DNA of 64,000 nucleotides, from NCBI GenBank assembly GCA_037975125.1, contig CM075850.1, positions 73,761,890-73,825,889 of the forward strand, in the 5' to 3' direction. This document shows, piece after piece, positions 24,326-35,128 of this stretch. The notes beneath the pieces were generated by a model. The model made no database searches. It was given only the letters and a program-made list of their open reading frames with translations, and was not told the origin of the DNA. The translations under genes and the position numbers were made by a program. The DNA comes from Latrodectus hesperus. Taxonomy: Eukaryota > Arthropoda > Arachnida > Araneae > Theridiidae. The first letter of the stretch is position 1. Each line of letters starts with the position of its first letter.

Positions 24326-25330
24326 AAGTATGAATTTTTTTTATCGCTGAAAAAGTTATTTTCTTTTTAAGAATTTTATTTTAATTTATTTTTTGATATT
24401 TAACACAAGTAACAAGATATTTTTAAAGTAAATTTCTTTTCAGACATGGATATTTATTTTGATAATTAAAGTTGTATTTTGATATTTAAATTTGCTTGCT
24501 TTTCTTATATAATTACAATAATTCATAGCATAAATTTTTTAAGTCCAAATAAAATAGCAGTTTAACTAAAATATATGAATATTTAGAAATCTTGTAAAGG
24601 GATAATAAATTACTGTGATTAGTTAAAAATAGTTTCAAGAAACAATTTAACAAATTTTCTGGTAATTTCTGTATTTTATATTTCATACTATATTATTTTT
24701 ATTATATATTAAAAAACAATTTTAAAATTTTGGTATTATGTATTGAAAGTGGTCATAAAGTTGCAAAAATTGATTGGAATTATATAAATAGTTTTTGATA
24801 AAAAGATGTATTTTATATAAAAATTAAGTTAACCTTAGCGAAATAATTAATCCATTCTATGTGTAATTAATCCATTCTTCAATAATGATCGTAATTGTCG
24901 CCCGGCAAATTTGAAATGAACCGTAAATATTGGAAATAGTTTTATTTATTTTTTAAAAAAAGTTTGAATGTTATTTATTTTCTGGCAATTTTGTCACCCA
25001 TTTGTCTAATTTTGTGAGTTTTCATAATTTTTTTAAAAGTTAATTTTGTTTTACAATATCGCGTCTAATACAAAACAAATTTATTAGCATAATAGCGAGT
25101 GGTTATTTTTCAGTATGTAATGTTTTGGTGTAATTCAAGTATAATTTCTGATGTGTTAAAGTAACAATAACTATTGAAATTTTATAAGATTTATGTGTAG
25201 ATTCTTTAATTTTTCATTGGACACTAACATATATTTTAACATTTTCCACTTACATCAAAAATATTTTAAACATTCTTCAAAATTTGTTATTCTAAATTGT
25301 TATTCAATACTCAATTACCCTCCAAAATAG
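24326..25330. other. AT-rich intergenic DNA, nothing identified
   Basis: No gene or named repeat seen. Confidence 0.5.
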
Positions 25331-25530
25331 TGTACTACTGACGGCTAAATACTTTGCCCTCTGCCATTCGTTTCAATAATTCGTGGGTTCGAGTCCCACT
25401 TAAGACAGAGGTGTTTCTTGTAGTTCGGAATCCACGTTAAACTGTAGGTCTCGGTCTAATTAGTCCTCATGTGTCAAAAAATGACCGTTGAGCGACTAAT
25501 AAGCTGAATCAAAACAATGTTTTGAGTAAA
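25331..25530 (+). repeat. tRNA-derived SINE, family 1
   Basis: Contains gtgggttcgagtcccac, a canonical polymerase III B box in a tRNA-like arm. The tRNA-unrelated body (gttcggaatccac, ctgtaggtctcggtctaat) is shared with the inverted copy at 49915-50095 and a degenerate copy at 28720-28830. Being one of several copies with a tRNA-like head makes it a SINE rather than a tRNA gene. Confidence 0.78.
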
Positions 25531-27280
25531 AAAGCAAAGTTTTGATAAATATAATCAGATCATGTAGTGACTAACATAAGAAAATTAAAACTTAAGTTAA
25601 TTCCTATTACACCATTTTACTTTTTTCTGTAAATTTAACACTTTTTATATCTGGATTTTCTTGCCCTGTTCAAAAACTTTTTATGAGAAAGCAAGTCAAA
25701 CATCGAAATTGGAAAAGGATTTTTTGTTCAGTGATGCTTAACTCCGTTTAATTACATTGTATCAAAAATAATTAAGTTCAGTAAGATTCCAACTGCATTG
25801 AATTGATTGATAGGTAAATAAAATTGATTGACAACTGAAATTAATAATAAAATTAATGACAACTGGTGTAATTTTGAAACTGTAAACAGTTGGTGGAAAC
25901 AAAATCAAATTTCTTACAGTAAGAGTTCTTTTGGGTTTATTTTTATTGAATACAATTCGTTCAGTTAGTTTGGCAGATTAATATTATATAGACTGTGTTC
26001 TGATATTTTGGAAACTAAACGAAAAATTCATTATGCTTTCAGTTTGTATAAAATTAATTCCATTTTAATCTGTCTAATCAGAGCTCAGTATCAAGGATTG
26101 TTTCTTTCTAGACGAGTTTTAAATTAGCAAATCTTCGAATAAAAAGGGCTTAGGAATTATATATCTGATTATCTTACGGTGGATAAGTCAATATTTATAA
26201 AACTATTTAAAGAAACTTACCTTTTAATTTCATGGAAAAGAGATATTTTGTGTAGAAAAAGTGAAATTATTTTTTTTGGGTGAAGCTGATATCTGCATTA
26301 CACGCATTAAATATCGTTGAAAAAGACTGAACATTTTTATGTATCTAAAAATTATGTGATAAATTATGTAATAAATAAAAATCATGTGTAGCGTTTTAAA
26401 ATTGTTTACACACACAAAGTTTAAAAACAAAAGAAACTCAAATTATTGAGACGAAATGGAATTCCGAATTTAGGCTCGATATGTAGCTGTGTTGCGACTG
26501 TTCTGAAATTCGAACTTTTCAAATTCTGTTGATTAAGAGAAATTTTCTTAGAATTCTAAAGCAGAGTTAATTAGTGAATTAAAAGTATGCAAAATATGTT
26601 AACAAAAATTAAATCTTTATGTGCAAGTCTGAATTCTGTGGTTAAATATAAAATATTGCCCTCATATTTTTTTGTCTGCTGTCATTTTTTCAATTATTTT
26701 AATGGTTTTCTCGAATTCTGCTTTCTGCTGTAAAAATTCAATGTTTTAGTAATTTGTTCACCAATACAAAAAATTGTTCCGAAAAACTTTTCGTTTACAT
26801 TTAGGTACTCTAATCTACAGCACTTCCTTTTACAGCAAAATCTTCTTTCGAATTACGCCATTATTAAGTGTGTTTTAACAAAGTAGTACGTATATTTTAT
26901 ATAATCCCTCCTGAACGTGACAAATTTAAACATTTCTTTCTTACTATATCTGAAAAACGTTTTCCACAATTTTTTACAACTTTTAATTCAAGCAAGGATT
27001 ACTGTTTTCTTATCCACATTTATGCTAGATATTTTAAAAATACTTATTGTTAACTTTTTCTAAAAATACTATTTTCAAAAAAAAAGACACACAAACAAGT
27101 TTAATATATTATAAGAGTTAATTTGTATATTAAATTTATAATATAATTTGTTTCAAATTATTTTTGTTTAAAATCTGCCAAGAAAAAAATCAAGTATTTT
27201 CAGTGTTCACGTTTTAGATTATTCCCAATCAAGGTATCTAGATTTTTGACGCTCTATTATATTTTTAACTATTATAAGCA
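25531..27280. other. AT-rich intergenic DNA, nothing identified
   Basis: Small frames such as 26230-26430 and 26868-27053 look like chance. No other features. Confidence 0.5.
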
Positions 27281-27282
27281 TT

Positions 27283-27655
27283 ATGGGTCGCGGTAGCCTA
27301 GTTTTCAGGGTATAGGCTTTCCATCCGCAAGGGTGGGGTTCGATTCCCAATGCCGCCTAAGACCCACAGAGTACATGCGATATACATGCTCGTTAATTCT
27401 GTGGAATCGAAAGTCTTGTGGTCGGTCGTTGAGCAGTTGGTTACCATGGGTGCAAAGTATGGAGAAAATTTCCTCCCAAATCAGATCAATGTCAAAATTG
27501 AGGGCGTGGATCCTCTGGTGATGCCATCTACCGGAAGATTTGAAAAGGAAAGTCGTACTTTCATCTTCATGGTGCTCTGTTTAAACAAAAGGCACCCTAT
27601 TGACTTAAATTCGCATAGCCAAGACATAGCGAGCTTGGCTTGTCCAAGTGTTTAG
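27283..27655 (+). repeat. tRNA-derived SINE, family 2
   Basis: The head reads ggtagcctagttttcaggg (A-box-like), then ggggttcgattccc (B box) about 45 bases on, with flanking arms that could fold like a tRNA. A body of about 300 less AT-rich bases follows. Its body differs from family 1. The 101-codon frame across it (27350-27655) is very likely incidental. The 3' boundary is approximate. Confidence 0.68.
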
Positions 27656-28082
27656 TAACAACACTATTATAAACAAGATTAAAAAGTTTATGTGTAGTAT
27701 TTTTATAAATAACTTGTTAGTATTAGAATTTCATAAACATCTTTTGTATAGAATGGAAAAATATTCACGAATACGAGAGAAAACATTAACATAAACCAGC
27801 AAATTAAATTTTGTTGCGAATCGGTAGAAGAAACTGAACACGAAGCAATGCTGGTGGCGTGTCCCCCCCCAAAAAAAACAATTTATTGCACATTAATGTA
27901 AGATTCTATAACAAATGAACATTATGTCTAAAGTGAACAGTGTCTTACGGTGTTTATATGTACATCACTATAATATTATAATGTCAAGATCGCAGAAGTC
28001 TTATATAACGTTAAAAAATTGGTCAAAAATCACATAGAAAAAATAAGTTTGATTGTTAATATATTGCTGTAGTTTTAATATG
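27656..28082. other. AT-rich intergenic DNA, nothing identified
   Basis: Includes a run of 9 C followed by 8 A near 27865. No gene. Confidence 0.5.

Positions 28083-28083
<1 letters not shown>

Positions 28084-28155
<72 letters not shown>
28084..28155. repeat. (AT)n microsatellite, about 72 bp
   Basis: Pure AT dinucleotide repeat. Confidence 0.97.
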
Positions 28156-28157
<2 letters not shown>

Positions 28158-28719
28158 GAACATAAGAAAATTTAATAATTCCTGCGTACGAAAAGGTTGT
28201 AACTAATTACTTAACCAAATGAAGGAAATAAAGCCATTTCACAACAAAATATCTAAAAATATCACCCAAATATCGCATAAAATAGTTATCTTAGGTATTT
28301 TAAAACGTGCACTTTTTACAAACGCGTGCTTAAATATACATAAAATATCTCCTAAAAAATCATAATATAATTATCTTAGGCAAATTAAAATTCCCCGAAA
28401 ATTCTATGAGTGAAGGCTTCAAATTTTCGAAAATTTAATCTATTTACAGATGACACAAATTTAAAGTTTTTTGTACAAGGACGATATAAAAAATGTAGCG
28501 ATAGAAAAAGAAAAAAAATCCAAAACAAATGTGCTTGGTATTTGGTCTTGGTTTGTAGAGAAATTTTTGAAAAAATGTTTAATCAAGTTCTCTAGCTTTT
28601 TTTTTTATCAAGTTAACTATGAGTAAATGTGACTATTTAACAATGAAAAGTTCCTTTAAATAATGAAAATGCTAATTTTACAGTTAATGATTAATGCTCT
28701 TTGACTTGAGTTCAGAAAC
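28156..28719. other. AT-rich intergenic DNA, nothing identified
   Basis: No gene-like frame; the frame 28410-28595 shows no domain. Confidence 0.5.
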
Positions 28720-28830
28720 TAAGTTCTGATAACTATTTCGAGAGTAAATGTTTGTTGTGTTTCGAAATCCATTTTAAGCTGAAGAGCTCTGTCCAATTTC
28801 GTGCAAAAAAAGTAAAGCGAAATTAACAAA
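28720..28830 (+). repeat. Degenerate SINE, family 1
   Basis: The segment gtttcgaaatccattttaag with the following gctctgtccaatt aligns with the body of the SINE at 25331-25530. The tRNA-like head is not recognisable. Confidence 0.5.
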
Positions 28831-28939
28831 ACCAAAGTAAACTTAAAAAAAGCTGTGTTTTAAAGTAATTAATCTTTCCAACTATGTAATGACATGAAGA
28901 ACATATTTAAAATGCTACTTTTATATGAAATATCAAACA

Positions 28940-31274
28940 CAGGGTCATCCATAACGTGACCATTTATTTTTTGATCCTTAACGGGACATTGATTTATTTA
29001 GGTCAAATCATAGGTAGTCAATGTAAAAAAGCTTCTCTAAAGTTATTTATTCAGAAAAAGTTAGTTGGCTTAAAAGTTACGAATCACAAAACATAAGTAC
29101 CTAAAATGTTTAGTTATATTTATATTTATCAGAAGAACAAATTTGTTTTAATATAGCTGGTGGCTATTTCAAGTAAGAAGAAACTCTTGGCAAGTTTTTT
29201 TTATATTCACCTTAATTATCAACATCGCCTTTTGAACTGAAATTTGTAACTGGGTTTTCTCAAATGTTCACAATTTGTTCATAATAGAAAATACTCTTTC
29301 TACTGGAGCATTTGTAATAGGCAAACATAAAATATATTCAATTACAATAGAACATGTTTTCATGCTGAAGATTGATGTCGCGAAAGTGTTTGAATACTTC
29401 CACCCAACGGGTTTCCGTGGAAACAATTAAATTATTCCATTCCGTTATTTTTTACGTTGTAATGTAATTAGAAACAAATGAAAATTCGTCAAAAACTACA
29501 ATATCTTTATTACAGTCATTATATTTGCTTTTCAATTAATACATCCAGAGATTTCTGAATGTCTTCTCATGTGGGAACCTTTTTGAAATCTGCCCAATAA
29601 AATACCTCCATTTGTTTGGTAAGAAAGCAAGTCTTTAGATATTCTAGGCCCGTTTTATAAAATTCTGTAGCCGTACGTTTCACAAATTCTTTATCGATAT
29701 CAGTACCACTATCTATCACTTTTAACATTAATTGACGGACCATAAATGGAAGAAACCGATTGGCCTGTTTCTGAATTAAATTGTCTTTTAATTTCTTTAG
29801 CAGCTTCAATTGCCGATAACAATCTGACTTTCAATTCTTAAGACAGCTTGATAAAACTTGCTGACTGAGAGTGTGAAAAATAAAATCACAATTTGGACAA
29901 GTTTTTTAGTGGGAGGCGACATTTTTCAATACTCAAAAAGTAGCCTTTTACTGCTGATGCATTTTTAAAACCCTCTTCAAAGCAAGCATAAGAGCAAGAT
30001 ATCTGGTTTTGCTATAGCGGAGCATTTGTTAATGTTCCGTTTCAGTTTAGGCACAAAACTCCTTTATAGCTTCAACTCGAATCGTATAAATATAAAAAAT
30101 GAATATATCTTCATGATAACGCTTCTGTAATCCACGGTTAGCCCCCATCTTCAGCAGATTTTATTACAGTGTGAATTACACATGTGGGTTCCATATCCAA
30201 TACCTATTAATTCTTTCTTCAGAGATTGTAATTTCGTTAATACATTGTTAGTTCTTCGCTTAACTGCCACTTCGAAATTAACGTTGGCATTGTCCCCACA
30301 AAATGCCACTACTTTTGCTGTCAAATTATTATCTTAACATTTGATTTAAATAATTGACAATGATGTCAGAAGTTTCAACAGGTTGGTCTTGGTAATCTAA
30401 ATTTTTTTTTTACTTGCACACCTATGTAAGGTTGAAAAAAGCGCACTACAATGGGGTATATTTTCTTGTTACCGTGGTTTGACTGGTCGTTTAGTATTGT
30501 TATACAATTGCACTTATCAAGGCCATTTTTAATTCTTTCATTGATGTAGGCGTCATAACATTTACTACAATAGCTCCTGATTTCGTACGCGCGCATGTGA
30601 ATTTGAGATCAAAACATGATTCAATCAATTTCGATGCACTATCATTAGAACGAAAACTGGTTTTCTTGTATAGGGCGGCGATAAGCCCATACGCCTTCTG
30701 CCGTGGCGATATCCAAGTCCTTCAAAGTTGGTGCGTCCGATTTCTTGAAAAAGTTTTAACAATGAAGAAATCAAAGCGGCGGCACGATCGGCATTTTTAT
30801 GTTTGTCAGAATTTAAATGCTGTTGAATATCACCGCCACCACTGTGGGAAACACTAAATTCTGTACGATACTTTTCATATATGACGGAGTATTTATTTGC
30901 TTGATAAACGGATATTTTTCTTGTAAGCCAACATTGATCGAACACTTGCGTTTCGGCATTTTAACTTGTGATTCCAAAGCAAAAGAAATTTAAATTATTT
31001 ACTACACGAGCATCAAACAAAACAAATAGCGAGCAAATGAAAAGTTTGTCAAACAAATTTAATAAGTCAACAAAACACTAGCGATCTAGTCTTGGCTACT
31101 CTCGGCTACCGTTGCGTCGACGACGACGCGCTCTCGCACACCGCTAGCTCGAGTCCGGTTGGTGCGGGCGTCACATCGCGGGGGCGTGCAGGACGGTGGC
31201 CGGCCGTCTGCTACTCAAATTTTCGCGAGGTTTCTAAAAACGGGACAATTTTGCGTCCCACAGTCCATTTCGGG
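28940..31274 (-). mobile_element. hAT-family transposon relic running into the assembly gap
   Basis: This range encloses the transposase relic at 29170-30959. The left border is guessed from cagggtcatccataacgtga at 28941 and a cgggacatt motif further in. On the right, cgggacaattttgcgtccc at about 31241-31259, just before the N gap, is related, as expected of hAT ends. The strip 31085-31210 is strikingly GC- and CpG-rich and may be the element's 5' leader or promoter. The outer right end is lost in the gap. Family assignment rests on the protein; the ends are inference. Confidence 0.6.
29170..30959 (-). pseudogene. hAT transposase relic with BED/TTF-type zinc finger
   Basis: The minus-strand protein starts at 30959 with MPKRKCSINVGLQEKYPF. 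After frameshifts come EFSVSHSGGGDIQQHLNSDK (zinc-finger region), SNDSASKLIESCFDLKFTC, ITILNDQSNHGNKKIYPIVV (first catalytic Asp region), AKVVAFCGDNANVNFEVAV (second Asp), FADFKKVPT-like sequence near 29570 and finally CLPITNAPVERVFSIMNK near 29300, the hallmark hAT C-terminal dimerisation motif. It ends near 29170. At least four frameshifts and several stops break it. The order of motifs matches arthropod hAT elements of the group often annotated as ZMYM6- or KIAA1586-like, so the family call is firm. It is inactive, and the whole reading frame runs opposite to the receptor gene beyond the gap. Confidence 0.88.
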
Positions 31275-31774
31275 NNNNNNNNNNNNNNNNNNNNNNNNNN
31301 NNNNNNNNNNNNNNNNNNNNNNNNNNNNNNNNNNNNNNNNNNNNNNNNNNNNNNNNNNNNNNNNNNNNNNNNNNNNNNNNNNNNNNNNNNNNNNNNNNNN
31401 NNNNNNNNNNNNNNNNNNNNNNNNNNNNNNNNNNNNNNNNNNNNNNNNNNNNNNNNNNNNNNNNNNNNNNNNNNNNNNNNNNNNNNNNNNNNNNNNNNNN
31501 NNNNNNNNNNNNNNNNNNNNNNNNNNNNNNNNNNNNNNNNNNNNNNNNNNNNNNNNNNNNNNNNNNNNNNNNNNNNNNNNNNNNNNNNNNNNNNNNNNNN
31601 NNNNNNNNNNNNNNNNNNNNNNNNNNNNNNNNNNNNNNNNNNNNNNNNNNNNNNNNNNNNNNNNNNNNNNNNNNNNNNNNNNNNNNNNNNNNNNNNNNNN
31701 NNNNNNNNNNNNNNNNNNNNNNNNNNNNNNNNNNNNNNNNNNNNNNNNNNNNNNNNNNNNNNNNNNNNNNNNNN
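31275..31774. other. Assembly gap, 500 N
   Basis: Exactly 500 N, a conventional placeholder for unknown length. It separates the GC-rich end of the hAT relic from the receptor gene and hides the receptor's 5' end. Confidence 1.
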
Positions 31775-31775
31775 A

Positions 31776-32978
31776 GCTAAAAAATGGATTCGACTATGTT
31801 TAAAGTTTACAAAAATTCTCCACAACCATAAAGAATGGAACCTGGTTATATTAATATCAGAAATATTTGGATTATATTTTAATAGAGAATGTAGCCGACT
31901 TAAATTTCTAACACATGTACGTGCCGCTTTTCAAAACTTTCTTTATGCGATATGGTTTGTTAATTCATTATATTCCGTTGTTGTCCAAATTTCTACAGCT
32001 ATGCAGAAAAGTATCATATCACCTGGCATCTTGTACATTTTTGATGCAACATTAATGGGTGTCTTAAGCATTATTTTGCGCCTGAAGTTGAACAGAATAA
32101 TACAAGTAACAGGGAAAATAATCTATTTAAGGAGCACAGCTCAGTTTAAATATAATTACAGAAGTCTACGTCAGCCTATCACGATTACGTTTTTATTAAT
32201 GTTGATTCGTTATACTATGAATATCAGCCGCATTAACACTTCTGAAATGAATTATGCTATATATATCACTTCAGTGACATTTGGATTAGTAGATTACGCT
32301 TCACTTTCAGCAGATATAAAACAAGTAGTAAATATATTCATCATTGTCGCAATTGTTTTTACTCTCTTCTTTTTATACTTCATATGGTATTTATCATTTA
32401 TTGTTGGCTGCTTGTGTCTGGTAGAGTGTCATCGGCTGATTCACACTCACAACATAATACTGAAGAAGAACCTTCACTTGCTGATAACGTCAGAAAACTT
32501 TCACGAGATTAATATTTGTTATTCTGAAATTGTTGAAATTATAATAGAATTGAATGGAACTCTTTCTCCATTGATATTTGCGTTTTTTGGACACTGGATA
32601 ATTATGACATGCTACGCTCTCAGCGTCACGCTAAATTTGGGAACCTACAGCACCATGCGATTGGTGTCGTATGCGGTCAATTTAGTGACATTAGTCGTTG
32701 AATTCATTGTCATTGTATTAGCGTCATCCAAAATGGATGATGCAATATTAACAGCTAAAAGAATCATTATAAAGGAAGCAGAACAGGACAGTCATGTGTA
32801 TAGAGATCCTTTAAAAACCACCAGTGTCCTGCTGATGTATTCCGCTTTTGATCGTTTCAGAGAAGATATTTCCTTAACACCTCTAGGAATGTTTAAAATA
32901 GAAAAACAGTTAATTCCTGCTATATTAGGACTGATTATTAGCTATGAAGTTATTATATTAAGCAATGTTTCTAAATAA
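31776..32978 (+). CDS. Gustatory-receptor-like seven-helix chemoreceptor, 5' end missing
   Basis: A 400-residue open stretch without introns, entering from the gap and ending at TAA 32978. It is strongly hydrophobic, with membrane segments roughly at visible residues 22-36 (LVILISEIFGLYF), 50-68, 85-105, 130-148, 190-222, 268-292, 300-325 and 378-396, the number blurred by one or two weak helices. Long polar loops and the C-terminal block TPLGMFKIEKQLIPAILG followed by a last helix (IISYEVIILS) match the layout of insect/arachnid gustatory receptors, ligand-gated channels of chemosensory cells with an inverted membrane topology. No in-frame ATG lies before residue 75, so the start, or an upstream exon, is in the gap. 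The frame also stays open leftward through the N run into the GC-rich hAT strip, but that join is meaningless. A duplicated scrap of its last 35 codons lies at 38179. Other seven-helix families are possible. Confidence 0.72.
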   Translation, partial: AKKWIRLCLKFTKILHNHKEWNLVILISEIFGLYFNRECSRLKFLTHVRAAFQNFLYAIWFVNSLYSVVVQISTAMQKSIISPGILYIFDATLMGVLSIILRLKLNRIIQVTGKIIYLRSTAQFKYNYRSLRQPITITFLLMLIRYTMNISRINTSEMNYAIYITSVTFGLVDYASLSADIKQVVNIFIIVAIVFTLFFLYFIWYLSFIVGCLCLVECHRLIHTHNIILKKNLHLLITSENFHEINICYSEIVEIIIELNGTLSPLIFAFFGHWIIMTCYALSVTLNLGTYSTMRLVSYAVNLVTLVVEFIVIVLASSKMDDAILTAKRIIIKEAEQDSHVYRDPLKTTSVLLMYSAFDRFREDISLTPLGMFKIEKQLIPAILGLIISYEVIILSNVSK

Positions 32979-33393
32979 TAAATATATCTATTAAAAATGT
33001 GATGTGATAACTGCTTGAAAATTTTATAGTAAGCAGAATAAGTAAATAAATTTATGAATTATACTGTCGTAATAGACAAAACTACTTTTTATGTCGAGTA
33101 AAAGTTTTTCAAAATATTTTATAATTCTGTATATAAAATGATTCTCAATTTTTATTTATATGTTTCTATTTCCTCCATAGAAATGAAAGTGATTTAGAAT
33201 TAAAATTAAAATGAGGTGTACGTTTAAATTTTGCTATCGTTAGGGTAAAGCAAATACAGGGATAAAAATTCTGCAACAAATAAATTTAAGTTTACTAGAA
33301 TAACTGTTTTAGCTAGTTTAAAATATTAAGGTACCATAATAATTAAAAAAAGTGCTATTCAGTAATTCTGCAGAACTAATTAATAAATCATTC

Positions 33394-33539
33394 TGGCCAA
33401 CTAGAAAGTGAGAATGATTGAAACGTTAACTTGTAAGAAAACTATTTATTTCGTAAGAATAATTAATTATTTTGTAAGAAAATTAACGAATGTTATGTGA
33501 GGGATTAATATTAAAATCACGTCGCTTTCTAGTTAGCCA
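33394..33539. repeat. 146-bp segment with inverted ends
   Basis: tggccaactagaaagtga at 33394-33411 is matched inverted by tcgctttctagttagcca at 33522-33539 (15 of 18). In the second duplication copy (near 38371) only the left end is present. It may be a small foldback element or chance. Confidence 0.45.
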
Positions 33540-33915
33540 ACATTAGGAATTAGTTCTGGATAGAATAGTCATGTTTTGAAATCACTAAACTATTCAAAAT
33601 TTACTACTTGCCGAAACACACACATTTGCCCTTGTAAAATTCTTTCATTAACTTAACTTTTATGGAGTAGTTTTGTCCAAATATTGGCAAAATTTTATAG
33701 TACAATGTATTTTGCTTTAACTTCTGAATTTCTCTCCTGTATTTATATAGAAGAAAAGAAAACAATTCTATAAGTTTAGGAGAAGCTAGAAAAGCACAAA
33801 ACTGTTTGTTTCACATAGAATATAGATTGGGTTGAGGTTGGTTTAACATTGAAGAGGTTGGATTAACATTTTGAAAAAAGACCTCTTCTATGTATGACAT
33901 GACATATTCTGTATG

Positions 33916-33938
33916 ATATATATGTATATATATATATA

Positions 33939-34013
<75 letters not shown>
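33916..34013. repeat. (AT)n microsatellite with interruptions, about 98 bp
   Basis: AT repeat interrupted by G at a few positions near its left end. It abuts the 5' end of the DDE transposon at about 34020. Confidence 0.97.
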
Positions 34014-34015
<2 letters not shown>

Positions 34016-34314
34016 TACATACAGGGTGATTCTAAATTGTTTTTACAAATTAAGAGGGGTGATAATACCCATCCATACAAGTAATAATTACATAGGAACA
34101 TAGGGTCGCATTCCACTCTGAGAGGCAGAAAAAAGGAAAGTAGAAACGCATTAAGAATCTATCATGAATTCGCCGTAAACAATTTTCTACAGAGAAGAAG
34201 CAGAATTTTGCTCTTATTGGTTACCGAAGAAAGACATTGTCCTTTAAATAAGTCGCAAAATCATCGCTTCGAGTATTATCTGGATAACATTGTACTAAAC
34301 TTTTCGTAAATACT

Positions 34315-35128
34315 ATGGTAGCGTACCCTGGGGCCTGAGCAGCTACCAGGCGCGTCGGTAGGCGGTGGGTCACCGAACGTCCTGTAGGAATGACACGATA
34401 GCCTTGAATATAGAATCAGAGGCCGCGAACCAGCTCCCGTAAACCCTGGTGTTATGCGATCCGTGCCTAGGGCTAATTGGCACCGCGGTATTGGTGTCTT
34501 AACGGAGCCTCTAGTTGCCTGGCAAACTTCTAGAGTAATTTGCCTTGCCCAGTATCTCAGGCAATGCTGGGTGGACTTATATTACCTGAGCCTATAAATT
34601 GTTATCTTGTGGCTGAAAAGACACAAGAAATAACTAATCTTTCTGCATCTGCAGGTGATGCCTCTGAAGTTGACCTTGCTGAAAAAGACAAGTGAACTCA
34701 GAGGCTGTCTTGTAAAGGGGCAGTAATGAATCCTTCACTTGAGGTAGAAATGACCTCTAAACCATCTTCTGGTGAAAGTCAGGAAGCTATCCCTAGTTTG
34801 ACTGACTCTCTGACCAGATGGGACTGTTTCAGCAAGACTCTATCTGCTGGAAATGTCATACGCAAGAGGAAACGACAGAGCACATCATTTATGAATGCGA
34901 TGCTCTTGCTCTCCCTAGATTAACCTCTTTAGGCATCATCCATACTAGAGAGTTACACCTAGACTCCATTAAAGGGTTATCGGACTTTATTAATAAAGTG
35001 GGTGACCCGAGCAACTGGAACTAGGAAACATTGGGTTTGGAGTTAATGGTACAAAATGCTGATAAAAGCAGAGGTGCCCAATGACATACAAACCCAATTC
35101 TAAGAAGAAGAAGAAGATGGTAGCGTAC
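34315..35128 (+). mobile_element. Internally deleted non-LTR retrotransposon with 12-bp target duplication
   Basis: The 12 bases atggtagcgtac occur at 34315-34326 and again at 35117-35128, framing a 790-bp insert. The insert has a GC-richer 5' leader (cctggggcctgagcagctac), the start of a first open frame near 34726, then an abrupt switch near 34800 to the last part of a reverse-transcriptase frame: SICWKCHTQEETTEHIIYEC at about 34836-34895, a C-x2-C-x8-H-x4-C knuckle known from R1/LOA/Jockey-type LINE C-termini, ending VGDPSNWN at 35024. It closes with an (AAG)n tail at 35101-35116. The whole reverse-transcriptase core is missing, so this is a deletion derivative (SIDE-like) mobilised in trans. 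The duplication is perfect, so the insertion is fairly young. Confidence 0.85.

Noticed and set aside
25360..25430. A tRNA gene suggested by the perfect B box
   Set aside because: The A box and acceptor stem are not convincing and the downstream body recurs elsewhere, so it is a SINE.
31092..31274. N-terminal part of a 628-codon frame crossing the N gap
   Set aside because: The N run has no stops by definition. The sequence before it is CpG-rich hAT-associated DNA unlike the receptor, so it is not the receptor's N-terminus.
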